From assembly GCF_017306545.1 (NCBI RefSeq), contig NZ_JAFKID010000014.1, forward strand, positions 96,940 to 160,939: a stretch of DNA of 64,000 bases, read 5' to 3'. The number at the start of each line of letters is the position of its first letter. Position 1 is the first letter of the stretch. This document shows, one piece after another, positions 10,367 through 19,915 of the stretch. Source of the DNA: Mesorhizobium sp. Lineage in GTDB: Bacteria; Pseudomonadota; Alphaproteobacteria; Rhizobiales; Rhizobiaceae. A program made the position numbers and the translations under genes. The notes under the pieces were generated by a model. The model was given only the letters and a program-made list of their open reading frames with translations. It was not told where the DNA came from and searched no databases.

Positions 10367-11401
10367 ATGCTATTCTTCATTCTGAGACGCCTGGGCACGA
10401 TGGTCCTGACCATGGTGTGCCTGACGCTGGTGGTGTTCTTCCTGGTCAATCTCGAGCCGAACCTCAAGAAGCTCGCGATCAGCCAGACGGAGATGCACAC
10501 CAGTGCCGAACAGCTCGAACAGTGGCTGGTCAATCACGGCTATCGCCAGAACTTCTTCGTCCGCTACGGCCAGTGGCTCGGCATCGTGAAGAAGCAGCCC
10601 ATCATCAACCCGGAGACGGGCAAGGCGGAGCAGCGCTTCTCCTTCTGCAACGATCCGGTCGAGCCGGTTTATTCGGGCGTGCTGGAGGGCGATTTCGGCT
10701 GCTCGACCAAGTTCAAGACAACGGCTGCCAAGAGATTGTTTCCGGCGCTCGGCGCCACCGGCATCCTGATGTTCTGGGTGCTGGTGGTGATGATCCCTAT
10801 TTCCTTGCTGATCGGCATCCTCGCCGGCATGCGGGAAGGCTCGCGCACCGACCGCGTGCTGTCGGTCGCCTCGATCGCCACAACGGCGACGCCGGAATAT
10901 GTCTCGGGCGTGATCTTCACTGTGATCTTCGCCTCCTGGCTCGGCTGGCTGAACGGCTCGGCGGCATCCACCAGCCAGGGCATCACCTTCTATAATTTCA
11001 CCTTGCCGGTGATGACGCTCGCCATCTACGGCATCGGCTACATCGCGCGCATGACACGCGCATCGATGGTCGAGGTCATGACGCAACAATATATCCGCAC
11101 GGCGCGGCTGAAGGGCCTGTCCTTCTCGGCCGTGGTCATCAAGCACGCGCTGCGCAACGCGCTGATCGCGCCGTTCACCGTCATTATGCTGCAATTTCCC
11201 TGGCTGCTCACCGGCGTCGTCATCGTCGAGGTGATGTTCCGCTACCAGGGTTTCGGCTACATTCTGGTCGAGGCGGCCGGCAACAACGACATCGACCTTT
11301 TGCTCGGCTGTTCGCTGGCGTCGGTGTTCATCGTGCTGATCACCCAGCTCATTTCCGACGTGGGTTATGCCTATCTCAATCCGCGCATCCGCGTGCAGTA
11401 G
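10367..11401 (+). CDS. ABC transporter permease, DppB/OppB type
   Basis: A 344-residue inner-membrane permease starting MLFFILRRLGTMVLTM, the typical first helix of DppB-like proteins, with about six membrane segments. The cytoplasmic EAA-type loop is visible as RMTRASMVEVMTQQYIRTARLKGL (shown by its key residues R-T-A-R-x-K-G). A periplasmic loop at about residues 40-115 contains two cysteines (SFCNDP and FGCST). It sits downstream of the Tat-exported binding protein and 12 bases before the second permease, so it forms one half of the channel. Confidence 0.88.
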   Translation: MLFFILRRLGTMVLTMVCLTLVVFFLVNLEPNLKKLAISQTEMHTSAEQLEQWLVNHGYRQNFFVRYGQWLGIVKKQPIINPETGKAEQRFSFCNDPVEPVYSGVLEGDFGCSTKFKTTAAKRLFPALGATGILMFWVLVVMIPISLLIGILAGMREGSRTDRVLSVASIATTATPEYVSGVIFTVIFASWLGWLNGSAASTSQGITFYNFTLPVMTLAIYGIGYIARMTRASMVEVMTQQYIRTARLKGLSFSAVVIKHALRNALIAPFTVIMLQFPWLLTGVVIVEVMFRYQGFGYILVEAAGNNDIDLLLGCSLASVFIVLITQLISDVGYAYLNPRIRVQ

Positions 11402-11413
11402 GAAAGGGCGGCG

Positions 11414-12571
11414 ATGGTTTCCGAATTCGTGGGTCCTCTCGGCGTCGTCATCGGCGTGCTGGTGCGGTTCTGGCCGGTGTGGATCGCGCTGGCCGTCGTG
11501 CTGGCCTTAAGCTTCACCTACAAGAAGCGGCTCGGCCTCTACGGCCAGCTTTTCGACAGCTATGTCGGCATTGCCGGCGTGGTCATCTGCCTGTTCTGGC
11601 TGTTCACGGCGATCTTCGCCTCCACCATCGCGCCCTTCAATCCGCTCGAGCAGATCGTGGTGATGAAGGACGTGCTGCCGGGCGCCATCGAGCCGGCCTC
11701 GCACAAGGTCTTCCTGTTCGGCGGCGACAAGCTGGCGCGCGACGTGTTTTCGCGCATGGTGTACGGTAGCCAGATCGTGCTTATCATCGCGCCGGCCGCC
11801 ACCGGCTTCGCGCTGATGGTCGGCATTACGCTCGGCCTGCCGGCCGGGTACTACGGCGGCAAGATCGACACCGTGTTGTCGTTCCTCGCCAACCTCGTTC
11901 TAGCTTTTCCGGTGATCCTGCTGTTCTACCTCCTGGTGACGCCGGGCATCATGGACACGCCCATCCCCTACGGCATGGCCGGGCTGTTCTTCATCTTCCC
12001 GATCATCTTCTTCTGCGTGCTGTTCTGGACGCGCTACAAGAACCGGCCGGACCGGCTCTATATCCTGCTCGGCCTGACGATCCTCATCGGCGGCTGGGTC
12101 TATGTCGGCCTCGTCTTCGACAAGGACCCGCTGAAGATCGTGCACATCGACCCGAACCAGCTCAACATCTTCGTGGCGGTGGTGTTCGCCTCCTCGCCCG
12201 GCGTGTTCCGCATCGTGCGCGGCCTCACCATGGACATCAAGACGCGCGACTATGTGGCGGCGGCGCAGACGCGCGGCGAGACGCCGTGGTACATCATGCT
12301 GTGGGAGATCCTGCCCAACGCGCGCGGGCCGCTGATCGTCGATACCTGCCTGCGCATCGGCTACACCACGATTCTGCTCGGTACGCTGGGCTATTTCGGC
12401 CTCGGACTGGCGCCGGAAAGCCCGGACTGGGGAACGGCGATCAAGGACGCCAGCCGGCTTTTGCGCCAGACCATCCACCCGGCGCTGCCGCCGACGATCG
12501 CGCTGATGTCCTTCGTGCTGGGCCTCAACCTTCTGGCCGACTCGCTGCGCGAACAGTCGCTGAAGGATTGA
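11414..12571 (+). CDS. ABC transporter permease, DppC/OppC type, with an extra membrane insertion
   Basis: The 385-residue partner of the preceding permease is longer than usual DppC proteins (about 300). The extra length is an insertion at about residues 175-250 holding two more hydrophobic segments (GLFFIFPIIFFCVLFW and ILLGLTILIGGWVYVGLVF) before the conserved EAA loop (RGLTMDIKTRDYVAAAQTRG). The C-terminal motif GLGLAPESPDWGTAIKDA is standard for the family. A short GGCGGCG precedes the ATG. Homologues with this insertion probably form a subfamily; its transport consequence is unknown. Confidence 0.87.
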   Translation: MVSEFVGPLGVVIGVLVRFWPVWIALAVVLALSFTYKKRLGLYGQLFDSYVGIAGVVICLFWLFTAIFASTIAPFNPLEQIVVMKDVLPGAIEPASHKVFLFGGDKLARDVFSRMVYGSQIVLIIAPAATGFALMVGITLGLPAGYYGGKIDTVLSFLANLVLAFPVILLFYLLVTPGIMDTPIPYGMAGLFFIFPIIFFCVLFWTRYKNRPDRLYILLGLTILIGGWVYVGLVFDKDPLKIVHIDPNQLNIFVAVVFASSPGVFRIVRGLTMDIKTRDYVAAAQTRGETPWYIMLWEILPNARGPLIVDTCLRIGYTTILLGTLGYFGLGLAPESPDWGTAIKDASRLLRQTIHPALPPTIALMSFVLGLNLLADSLREQSLKD

Positions 12572-12655
12572 GGACATGATCGACCCTCCATCCGGCCCGA
12601 GCACAGGCTCCGCGCGGTCGGATGAGGGGTATTTCAGACATTCGGAGCGTTAGCC

Positions 12656-15031
12656 ATGAACGAAGCCGTCAAAGCCAAGAGCACCGAAAACGCCGAACCC
12701 ATCATCGAGATCGAAAACCTGTCGATCTCCTTCTTCACGCGCAAGGGCGAGATTCCTGCGGTGATGGATTTTTCCTGCGAGGTGATGCCCGGCGAGGCAA
12801 TGGGCATCGTCGGCGAGTCGGGCTGCGGCAAGTCGACCGTATCGCTCGGCATCATGCGCGACCTCTCCAATATCGGAAGGATCGTCGGCGGCCGCATCAA
12901 GTTCCAGGGCAGGGACATGGGCGAGATGTCTGAGGAGGAGCTTCGCTCCATCCGCGGCAACAAGATCGCCATGATCTACCAGGAGCCGATGGCTTCGCTG
13001 AACCCGGCCATGAAAATCGGCCAGCAACTGATGGAAGTGCCGATCCTGCACGAGAAGGTTTCCAGGGAGGAAGCCTATAAGCGCGCGCTGGAGACGGTGC
13101 GCGCCGTCAAGCTGCCGGACCCCGAGCGCATGATGCGCAGCTATCCACACCAGTTGTCCGGCGGCCAGCAGCAGCGCATCGTCATCGCCATGGCGCTGCT
13201 GTCGAAGCCGGCGCTGCTTTTGCTCGACGAGCCGACGACGGCTCTGGACGTGACGGTCGAGGCCGGCATCGTCGAACTGGTGAAGGGGCTCGGCAAGGAG
13301 TTCGGCACGTCGATGATCTTCGTGTCGCACAATCTCGGCCTCATCCTCGAAACCTGCGACCGCATCACGGTGATGTATTCGGGCGAGGCGGTGGAGACGG
13401 GCAAGATCGAGGACGTCTTCGACCGCATGCGCCACCCCTACACGCAAGGGCTGTTCCGCTCGATCCCGCTGCCCGGCGCCGACAAGAACGCGCGCCCGCT
13501 GGTCGCCATTCCCGGCCAGTTGCCGCTGCCGCAGGAGCGGCCGAAGGGCTGTAATTTCGGTCCGCGCTGCCACCATTTCGTGGAGGGCGTGTGCAACGCC
13601 GCCGAAATCCCGATGATCCCGGTGGAAGGGCACGAAGGCCACTTTTCGCGCTGCGTGCGCTTCAACGAGATTGACTGGGCCGCCATGCCGCCCGGTGCCA
13701 AGAAGACCAGCGAGCCGGTCAAGCCGGGCGCGCCGGTGCTGAAGATCGACGATCTGAAGAAATATTACCAGATCGGCTCCGGCGGCGTGTTCGGCGGCGG
13801 GCCGGGCCGCACCGTCAAGGCCAACGAGACGATCAGCTTCGAGGCGCGCGAGAGCGAAACCGTCGCCATCGTCGGCGAGAGCGGCTGCGGCAAGTCCACG
13901 CTGGCCAAGGTGCTGTTAGGCTTGGAAACGGCGAGTTCCGGCAAGGTGCTGCTCGGCAACGCGCCGATCCAGGACACGCATGTCGAGAAGCGCGACGTCG
14001 AGACTGTCTCGGCCATCCAGATGGTGTTCCAGAATCCGTTCGACACGCTGAACCCAAGCCATACGATCGGCTCGCAGATCATCCGCACGCTGGAGAAATT
14101 CGGCGTCGGCAAGACGGTGGCCGAGCGCAAGCAACGGATGCTGGAACTGCTCGACCTGGTCAAGCTGCCGCGCCAGTTCGCCGAGCGCAAGCCGCGCCAG
14201 CTTTCGGGCGGGCAGAAGCAGCGCATCGGCGTGGCGCGCGCCTTCGCCGGTACCGCCAAGGTGGTGGTGGCGGATGAGCCCGTTTCGGCTCTGGACGTCT
14301 CTGTGCAGGCGTCCGTCACCGAACTCTTGATGGACATCCAGCGCAAGAACAAGACGACGATGCTGTTCATCAGCCACGACCTGTCGGTGGTGCGTTATAT
14401 CGCCGACCGGGTCGTCGTTATGTATCTCGGCTACATCGTCGAGCAGGGCACGACCGACCAGATCTTCGCGCCGCCCTATCATCCCTATACCGAGGCGCTC
14501 CTGTCGGCGATCCCGATCGCCGATACCAGCGTCAAGAAGAAGCATATCGTGCTGGAGGGCGACATTCCTTCGGCGATGAATCCGCCGAGCGGATGCCCGT
14601 TCCAGACGCGCTGCCGCTACAAGCATCTGGTGCCGGACGGCCTGTGCGAGAAACAGGTGCCGCCGGTGAAAGATCTCGGCAACGGCCACAAGAGCCTGTG
14701 CTGGCTGTCCGACGACGTGTTGGCGACCATGGGGCCTGTCATCAGCTTCGATGAGAAGCCTGTCGAGCAGGCGGGTGCGGAGCGCCGCGCCGGACCGGGC
14801 TTTACCGGCGAAGTGCCGAGGCGGCCGCACGGCAAGACCGGCACGGCCGACCTGTCGGACGATGCCGACGATGCCGAGGAAGCCGACGGCGAAGCCCGCA
14901 TGGGCCGCAGCGAAGGGGCTTCGCGCAAGCCGAGGAGCCGGTCCGTGCAGGTCGGCTGGGGCGGGCAGTCCGACGACGCCAAGGCGCCGTCGCCGTTCGG
15001 GGCAGGAAAGCGCGGGAAACCGAAGAAATAG
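12656..15031 (+). CDS. Fused double ABC ATPase (DppD-DppF type) with charged C-terminal tail
   Basis: One 791-residue protein carries both ATPases of the peptide importer. Domain 1 (about residues 20-340) has Walker A GESGCGKST, signature LSGGQQQR and Walker B LLLLDEP. Domain 2 (about residues 360-680) has GESGCGKST, LSGGQKQR and VVADEP. Each ends in an oligopeptide-transporter C-terminal domain with Cys motifs (CNFGPRCHHF; CPFQTRCRY) that may hold an Fe-S cluster, as in some DppD proteins. The last 80 residues are Asp/Glu then Arg/Ser/Gly rich and look disordered. The fusion fixes ATPase stoichiometry. Last gene of the operon. Confidence 0.9.
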   Translation: MNEAVKAKSTENAEPIIEIENLSISFFTRKGEIPAVMDFSCEVMPGEAMGIVGESGCGKSTVSLGIMRDLSNIGRIVGGRIKFQGRDMGEMSEEELRSIRGNKIAMIYQEPMASLNPAMKIGQQLMEVPILHEKVSREEAYKRALETVRAVKLPDPERMMRSYPHQLSGGQQQRIVIAMALLSKPALLLLDEPTTALDVTVEAGIVELVKGLGKEFGTSMIFVSHNLGLILETCDRITVMYSGEAVETGKIEDVFDRMRHPYTQGLFRSIPLPGADKNARPLVAIPGQLPLPQERPKGCNFGPRCHHFVEGVCNAAEIPMIPVEGHEGHFSRCVRFNEIDWAAMPPGAKKTSEPVKPGAPVLKIDDLKKYYQIGSGGVFGGGPGRTVKANETISFEARESETVAIVGESGCGKSTLAKVLLGLETASSGKVLLGNAPIQDTHVEKRDVETVSAIQMVFQNPFDTLNPSHTIGSQIIRTLEKFGVGKTVAERKQRMLELLDLVKLPRQFAERKPRQLSGGQKQRIGVARAFAGTAKVVVADEPVSALDVSVQASVTELLMDIQRKNKTTMLFISHDLSVVRYIADRVVVMYLGYIVEQGTTDQIFAPPYHPYTEALLSAIPIADTSVKKKHIVLEGDIPSAMNPPSGCPFQTRCRYKHLVPDGLCEKQVPPVKDLGNGHKSLCWLSDDVLATMGPVISFDEKPVEQAGAERRAGPGFTGEVPRRPHGKTGTADLSDDADDAEEADGEARMGRSEGASRKPRSRSVQVGWGGQSDDAKAPSPFGAGKRGKPKK

Positions 15032-15061
15032 CTGGTTTGCCCGGAAGGCCGGGTGCGGCGT

Positions 15062-15649
15062 TTAGCTGCCGCAACCCTGCAACTGGACGGCGTATTTGCG
15101 CGCCATGTCGTCGGTGGCCTTGGCGTAGTTCTGCACGCTGGCCGGCCAGTTGCCCTTCTTGAAGCCGTTCCAGCCGAGATAATAAGCGATGTAGAGGCGG
15201 TAGGCGTCGTTCTTGGCCACGCCGTAGGTGTCGGCGGTCTTGGAATGATACCAGCCGACGAAATCGACCGCGTCGGCGAAGCTGGAGCGGCGCGCGCCCC
15301 AGTTGCCGCTTTCCATCTTGTATTGGGTCCAGGTTCTATCGAGCGCCTGCGAGTAGCCATAGGCGCTGGACTGGCGTTTCCACGGAATGAATCCGAGAAG
15401 CTTCGTGCGCGGCGGCCGCGCATTGCCCTTGAAGCCGGACTCCTTGCGCACCGTCGCCATCAGAACCGGAACCGGCACACCGTATTTGCGCTCCGTTCGA
15501 TAGGCGGCGGACTGCCAGTTGTTGAACCAGCCGTCACGCTGGTCGAAAACCGAACAGATGTCGTTGATGTGGCTCGGCGCGGTCGCACAGGCTGCCAGCA
15601 TCAGCAGCGGGGCGACCACTAAAACTCGATTAAAACGCAACGCATACAT
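15062..15649 (-). CDS. Lipoprotein with SLT-like (lysozyme fold) domain
   Basis: A 195-residue protein with a lipoprotein signal (lipobox LLMLAAC, Cys at about residue 21) and a transglycosylase-like core: ATVRKESGFKG supplies the catalytic-type glutamate, and SAYGYSQALDRTW corresponds to the second SLT motif. It probably acts on peptidoglycan at the outer membrane. It faces the end of the ABC operon, with a small CCCGG-AAGG-CCGGG hairpin (15040-15053) between them. Function as a true lytic enzyme is inferred from fold motifs. Confidence 0.75.
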   Translation of the reverse strand: MYALRFNRVLVVAPLLMLAACATAPSHINDICSVFDQRDGWFNNWQSAAYRTERKYGVPVPVLMATVRKESGFKGNARPPRTKLLGFIPWKRQSSAYGYSQALDRTWTQYKMESGNWGARRSSFADAVDFVGWYHSKTADTYGVAKNDAYRLYIAYYLGWNGFKKGNWPASVQNYAKATDDMARKYAVQLQGCGS

Positions 15650-15867
15650 GCGCTGATCTTTAGGGGGAAAACATAAAGGGAGTCTTGCCGGCTTTCTTAA
15701 CGGTTGTCATCGGGCCGGCGCCGAGCCTTGTTTCGGTTGCGAATAGGCGGCGTGTTGTGTCGTTTTCCTTTAATTTTCTTCGGTCCGATGCCGCTGAGGC
15801 TGAAATCTCGCCGGGAAGGACGTATTCCTGACAGACGAAGAGCAGCGGTCGGCGTTCTGATGCGGCC

Positions 15868-17406
15868 ATGACCGCTCTTCGTTCCCGCCGTAGCGCCGAC
15901 CGCGCCCATGCACGGGCCGGCGCCGCCATTCCGCAGCTTCCGCGGCGGCGGGTGCGCAATCCCTGGCCGCCGATGGAAATCCTGTCGGCCGACCAGGTCG
16001 AGGCGATCCATGCGGCGTCGCTGCACATATTGGAAAATTTCGGTGTCGAGGTGATGAGTGGGCGCGCGCTCGCCCTGTTCGAGAAAGCCGGCGCGGCGGT
16101 CGACCATGCGACGATGACGGTGCGGCTCGATCGCGGGTTGGTGGCGGAAGCGCTGAAGACGGCGCCCTCCGCCTATACACTGACGCCGCGCAACCCTGAC
16201 CATGCCGTCCCTCTCGGCGGCAACACGATCAACTTCACGCTCGTCGCCGGGCCGCCCAACGTGCACGACAGGGAGCGCGGCCGCCGCGCAGGGAACATGC
16301 GTGACTATGGCGACCTCGTGCGGCTGGCGCAGCACTTCAACTCAATCACCATGCTCGGCAATCAGGTCTGCGCGCCAGTCGAACTGCCGGCGAATTCGCG
16401 CCATCTCGACACTTATTTCGCCAATCTGACGCTGACCGACAAATCGTTTCATGTTTCTGCCATCGGCCGGGGCAGGGCGCTGGACGGCATCCGCATGATG
16501 GCGATTTCGCGCGGGCTGACGCTGGAAGAGATCGCCGAGGACCCCGGCGTCACCACCATCATTTCGGTCAACTCGCCGCGCCGCTTCGACGATGCGATGG
16601 CGGAAGGACTGATGACGATGAGCGAGCATGGCCAGTCGGTCTGTGTGACGCCGTTCACGCTGATGGGCGCGATGAGCCCGGTGACGCTTGCCGGCGCGCT
16701 GGCGCAGCAGAACGCCGAGGCGCTGTTCGGCATCACGCTGACGCAACTCGTGCGTCCCGGTGCGCCGGTGATGTACGGCGGATTCACCTCCAATGTCGAC
16801 ATGAAGTCCGGCGCGCCGGCCTTCGGCACGCCGGAAAACACCAAGGCCAACATCGCTTCCGGGCAGTTGGCGCGCCGCTACAACCTTCCCTATCGCACGA
16901 CGCCGGGTTCCGCCTCCAACGCGGCCGATGCGCAAGGCGCCTACGAGACGATGATGGCGCTGTGGGGCGCGGTGCTCGGCCATGGCAATCTCGTCTATCA
17001 CGCCGCCGGCTGGCAGGAGGGCGGGCTGACGGCGAGTTTTGAGAAATTCATCATCGACGTCGAGATGATCCAGCACATGACGGCGTTTTTGAAACCGATC
17101 GAGGTGAACGAAGGAGAGCTTGCGCTGGAGGCGCTGGGCCGCGTGCCGACCGGCGGCCATTTCTTCGGCGAGCCGCACACGCTGGAGCGCTATTCCACCG
17201 CCTTCTACCAGCCGATACTGTCCAACTGGCAGAATTACGAAGCATGGCAGGAAGCGGGCGGGCTGGATGCGACGCAGCGCGCGACGCGGCTGTGGAAGAA
17301 GGCGCTGGAAGAATACCGGCAGCCGGACATGGACCCGGCCGTGCGGGATGAACTGGAAGCCTATGTGGCCAAGCGCAAGGAAGAGATCGGGCAAGGCGAG
17401 CCGTGA
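15868..17406 (+). CDS. MttB-like trimethylamine methyltransferase family protein, non-pyrrolysine
   Basis: A 512-residue TIM-barrel methyltransferase of the MttB superfamily. The N-terminal Arg/Ala-rich stretch followed by NPWPPMEILSADQVEAIHAAS is typical of the family. The reading frame is continuous with no in-frame TAG, so it is not the pyrrolysine enzyme that demethylates trimethylamine; non-Pyl members (MtgB and relatives) demethylate glycine betaine, proline betaine or carnitine to a corrinoid protein. No corrinoid protein or reductive activase gene lies next to it. The start ATG has a weak RBS. Substrate is unknown; a quaternary amine is the best guess. Confidence 0.8.
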   Translation: MTALRSRRSADRAHARAGAAIPQLPRRRVRNPWPPMEILSADQVEAIHAASLHILENFGVEVMSGRALALFEKAGAAVDHATMTVRLDRGLVAEALKTAPSAYTLTPRNPDHAVPLGGNTINFTLVAGPPNVHDRERGRRAGNMRDYGDLVRLAQHFNSITMLGNQVCAPVELPANSRHLDTYFANLTLTDKSFHVSAIGRGRALDGIRMMAISRGLTLEEIAEDPGVTTIISVNSPRRFDDAMAEGLMTMSEHGQSVCVTPFTLMGAMSPVTLAGALAQQNAEALFGITLTQLVRPGAPVMYGGFTSNVDMKSGAPAFGTPENTKANIASGQLARRYNLPYRTTPGSASNAADAQGAYETMMALWGAVLGHGNLVYHAAGWQEGGLTASFEKFIIDVEMIQHMTAFLKPIEVNEGELALEALGRVPTGGHFFGEPHTLERYSTAFYQPILSNWQNYEAWQEAGGLDATQRATRLWKKALEEYRQPDMDPAVRDELEAYVAKRKEEIGQGEP

Positions 17407-17551
17407 CGGCGGCGATTTTCCGTACCGGCTCTGACGCACCTCCATCGAGATTCCGCCGGATCGATGGTGAGACGGCCGATGTCCGGAGGCCGGAAACGCC
17501 GCCGTCCGCTGTGGCTACGAGGATGCGGCGGCGCTCTACGAGACGCTGTCG

Positions 17552-18328
17552 TTATCGCTTTGCCGCCGTCAGCGCGAAATGCGCGCCTTGCGGGTCCTGG
17601 CACTGGACGACCCAGCTTCCGCCGGGAACTTCCATCGGTCCCATGAGGATCTTGCCGCCGCCGTCCGTCACCTTTTTGGCGGCCGCGTCGATGGCATCGA
17701 CGGTGAAATAAAATTGCCAGGCCGACATGGGGAGCTGGGGAGGTCGGTTCATCATGCCGCCGACCTGCTGGCCGTCGACGGAGAAGATCGCGTAGACGCC
17801 CATCTCGCCCATGTCGAATTCATGGTCCTTGGTCCAGCCGAACTGGCCGGAATAAAAGGCCATCGCCGCCTTCCAGTCGCTGGTGTAGAGCTCGTGCCAG
17901 CCGATGTGGCCGACCGTGCCTGGCGCGACCGGCGGCTGGTCCGGTCCGTCGGGTTGCAGCATCTGGAATGGCGCGCCTTGCGGGTCGGTTACGACCGAGA
18001 AGCGGCCGACGTTCGGAATGTCCATCGGTTCGCAGAAGACCTTGCCGCCCGCCGCCTTCACCGATTTCGTCGCGGCGTCGACGTCTGCGGCGTAGATGTA
18101 GCCGACCCAGGTGGGCGGGCCGCCCATCGCCTTCATCGGCTCGGGCTGGTTCATGATGCCGCCGACGCCACGTTCGCCGGCATTCATGACGATATAGGGT
18201 TTCCCGGCCATATCCGTTCCGCCCCAGGCCTCGGGCCGCCAGCCGATCACGCTGGCGTAAAAATCCCTGGCGGCCTCGATGTCGGTCGTCATCAGTTCGT
18301 ACCAGAAGAAGGAAGGGGTTCTCGGCAT
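17552..18328 (-). CDS. VOC family protein (tandem glyoxalase/bleomycin-resistance fold)
   Basis: A 258-residue protein of two VOC modules. The first starts with PSFFWYELMTTDIEAARDFY and the second with GTVGHIGWHELYTSDWKAAMAFY; each shows the beta-alpha-beta-beta-beta pattern and the QGAPF / QGAHF end motif. Tandem VOC proteins of this type (27 kDa antigen-like) are metal-dependent dioxygenase, glyoxalase or isomerase folds without a predictable substrate. I chose the ATG at 18328 because AGGAG lies just upstream; an upstream in-frame ATG at 18367 is less likely. Convergent with the MttB-like gene. Confidence 0.8.
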   Translation of the reverse strand: MPRTPSFFWYELMTTDIEAARDFYASVIGWRPEAWGGTDMAGKPYIVMNAGERGVGGIMNQPEPMKAMGGPPTWVGYIYAADVDAATKSVKAAGGKVFCEPMDIPNVGRFSVVTDPQGAPFQMLQPDGPDQPPVAPGTVGHIGWHELYTSDWKAAMAFYSGQFGWTKDHEFDMGEMGVYAIFSVDGQQVGGMMNRPPQLPMSAWQFYFTVDAIDAAAKKVTDGGGKILMGPMEVPGGSWVVQCQDPQGAHFALTAAKR

Positions 18329-18480
18329 GGTTCGCTCCTCTTGCCTGCGCCCGCTCAGCGCCAACATAGGACGCGCGGCCGCGAAGGAAATCGACAGGCG
18401 TGGAGAAATTTCTTTTCGCTGAATTCATGACTAAAAAGTTCATGTTATATTCGTGGGTTTTCAATCGCTTATGCGGAAAT

Positions 18481-18496
18481 TTGACCGATTGATAAA
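18481..18496 (+). promoter_or_regulatory. Candidate RutR operator before preT
   Basis: TTGACCGATTGATAAA matches 11 of the 14 defined positions of the known RutR box TTGACCA-N2-TGGTCAA. It lies 57 bases before the preT start codon and overlaps a possible -35 (TTGATA, 18489-18494) with -10 TAGCCT at 18511-18516, the expected place for a repressor site. Confidence 0.5.
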
Positions 18497-18552
18497 AAAT
18501 AGGAACGTGCTAGCCTGCTTGAAAATCATAACAATCAAGAGTGGGAATCCTG

Positions 18553-19908
18553 ATGGCACTCAGTCTCTACAAGGAAGGCATTGCCGGCGGCCGGCTGTCG
18601 TCCGAGCAGTACGCCGAAAACTTCTCCGACCTGCATCCGCCGCTGGACCATCACGAGGCGCTGGTGGAGGCGGACCGCTGCTATTTCTGTTACGACGCGC
18701 CGTGCATGAACGCCTGCCCGACGGCGATCGACATTCCCATGTTCATCCGCGAGATCGCCACCGGCAACCCGTTGGGATCGGCCAAGACCATCTTCGACCA
18801 GAACATCCTCGGCGGCATGTGCGCGCGCGTCTGCCCGACCGAGACGCTGTGCGAGGAGGCCTGCGTGCGGGAGACGGCGGAAGGCAAGCCGGTGCAGATC
18901 GGCCGCCTGCAGCGCTACGCCACCGACGTGGCGATGGAAGAAGGCAAGCAGTTTTACCAGCGCGCCAAGGCAACCGGCCGCAAGATCGCGGTGGTCGGGG
19001 CCGGGCCGGCGGGTCTCGCGGCGGCGCACCGGCTGGCGCGCCACGGCCATGAGGTGACGGTGCTGGAGGCGCGGCCGAAGTCCGGCGGTCTCAACGAATA
19101 CGGCATCGCCGCCTACAAGAGCACCGACGAATTCGCACAGGCCGAGGTGGACTACGTGACCGCCATCGGCGGCATCGCCATCGAGAACGGCAAGGCGCTC
19201 GGCCGCGACTATCAGCTTTCGGACCTCGTGAAGACCTATGACGCCGTGTTCCTCGGCATGGGGCTCGGCGGCGTCAATGCGCTACGCGCCGACGGCGAGG
19301 ACGCGAACGGTGTCGCCAATGCCGTCGATTTCATTTCCGAACTCAGACAGGCGAGCGATCTCGCCGGTCTGCCGGTCGGGCGGCGCGTCGTCGTCATCGG
19401 CGGCGGTATGACGGCCATCGACGCCGCCGTGCAGTCGAAGCTGCTCGGCGCCGAGGAGGTGACGATCTGCTATCGGCGCGGGCAGGAGCATATGAACGCT
19501 TCCGAATTCGAGCAGGATCTGGCCGCCGCCAACGGCGTTACCATCCGCCATTGGATGCAGCCGAAGCGGGTGATTGCCGAGGGCGGCAAGGTGAGCGGCA
19601 TCGAACTGGAATACACCGCTCTCGACGGCGACAAGCTCAAGGGCACCGGCGAGACGCTGACGCTCGTGGTCGATCAGGTCTTCAAGGCCATCGGCCAGTC
19701 CTTCGTGCCGGTGGCGCTCAACGGCTCCGGTGCTGCGATCGAGCTGGAAGGCGGGCGCATCAAGGTGGACGGCGAGGGCCGCACCTCGATGGCCAAGGTC
19801 TGGGCCGGCGGCGACTGCGTGGTCGACGGTCGTGAGGACCTGACGGTAGCGGCCGTCGCGGCGGGCCGCGACGCGGCGGAAAGCATACATCGCACGCTGA
19901 TCGGGTAG
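18553..19908 (+). CDS. preT: NAD-dependent dihydropyrimidine dehydrogenase subunit PreT
   Basis: The 451-residue flavoprotein subunit of dihydropyrimidine dehydrogenase, which passes electrons between NAD(H) and PreA for uracil/thymine reduction. The N-terminus holds two Fe-S cysteine groups (C43, C46, C51, C55 and C90, C94, C100, C104), as in GltD-type subunits. A GAGPAG dinucleotide-binding motif lies at about residue 149, and a second, GGGMTAID, at about residue 284. I used ATG 18553 (GTG at 18541 is in frame upstream) because GAGTGGGA is well spaced before it. It is separated from preA by one GFA-family gene, and a RutR-box-like site lies upstream. Confidence 0.9.
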   Translation: MALSLYKEGIAGGRLSSEQYAENFSDLHPPLDHHEALVEADRCYFCYDAPCMNACPTAIDIPMFIREIATGNPLGSAKTIFDQNILGGMCARVCPTETLCEEACVRETAEGKPVQIGRLQRYATDVAMEEGKQFYQRAKATGRKIAVVGAGPAGLAAAHRLARHGHEVTVLEARPKSGGLNEYGIAAYKSTDEFAQAEVDYVTAIGGIAIENGKALGRDYQLSDLVKTYDAVFLGMGLGGVNALRADGEDANGVANAVDFISELRQASDLAGLPVGRRVVVIGGGMTAIDAAVQSKLLGAEEVTICYRRGQEHMNASEFEQDLAAANGVTIRHWMQPKRVIAEGGKVSGIELEYTALDGDKLKGTGETLTLVVDQVFKAIGQSFVPVALNGSGAAIELEGGRIKVDGEGRTSMAKVWAGGDCVVDGREDLTVAAVAAGRDAAESIHRTLIG

Positions 19909-19915
19909 GCGCACT

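Noticed and set aside
15868-17406. Pyrrolysine-containing trimethylamine methyltransferase
   Set aside because: The frame contains no in-frame TAG, and no pyl genes are in the window.
17407-17551. Coding-like stretch in the gap between the MttB-like and VOC genes
   Set aside because: One frame reads NAAVRCGYEDAAALYETLS, which resembles a gene remnant, but it has no start, no RBS and is too short to identify.
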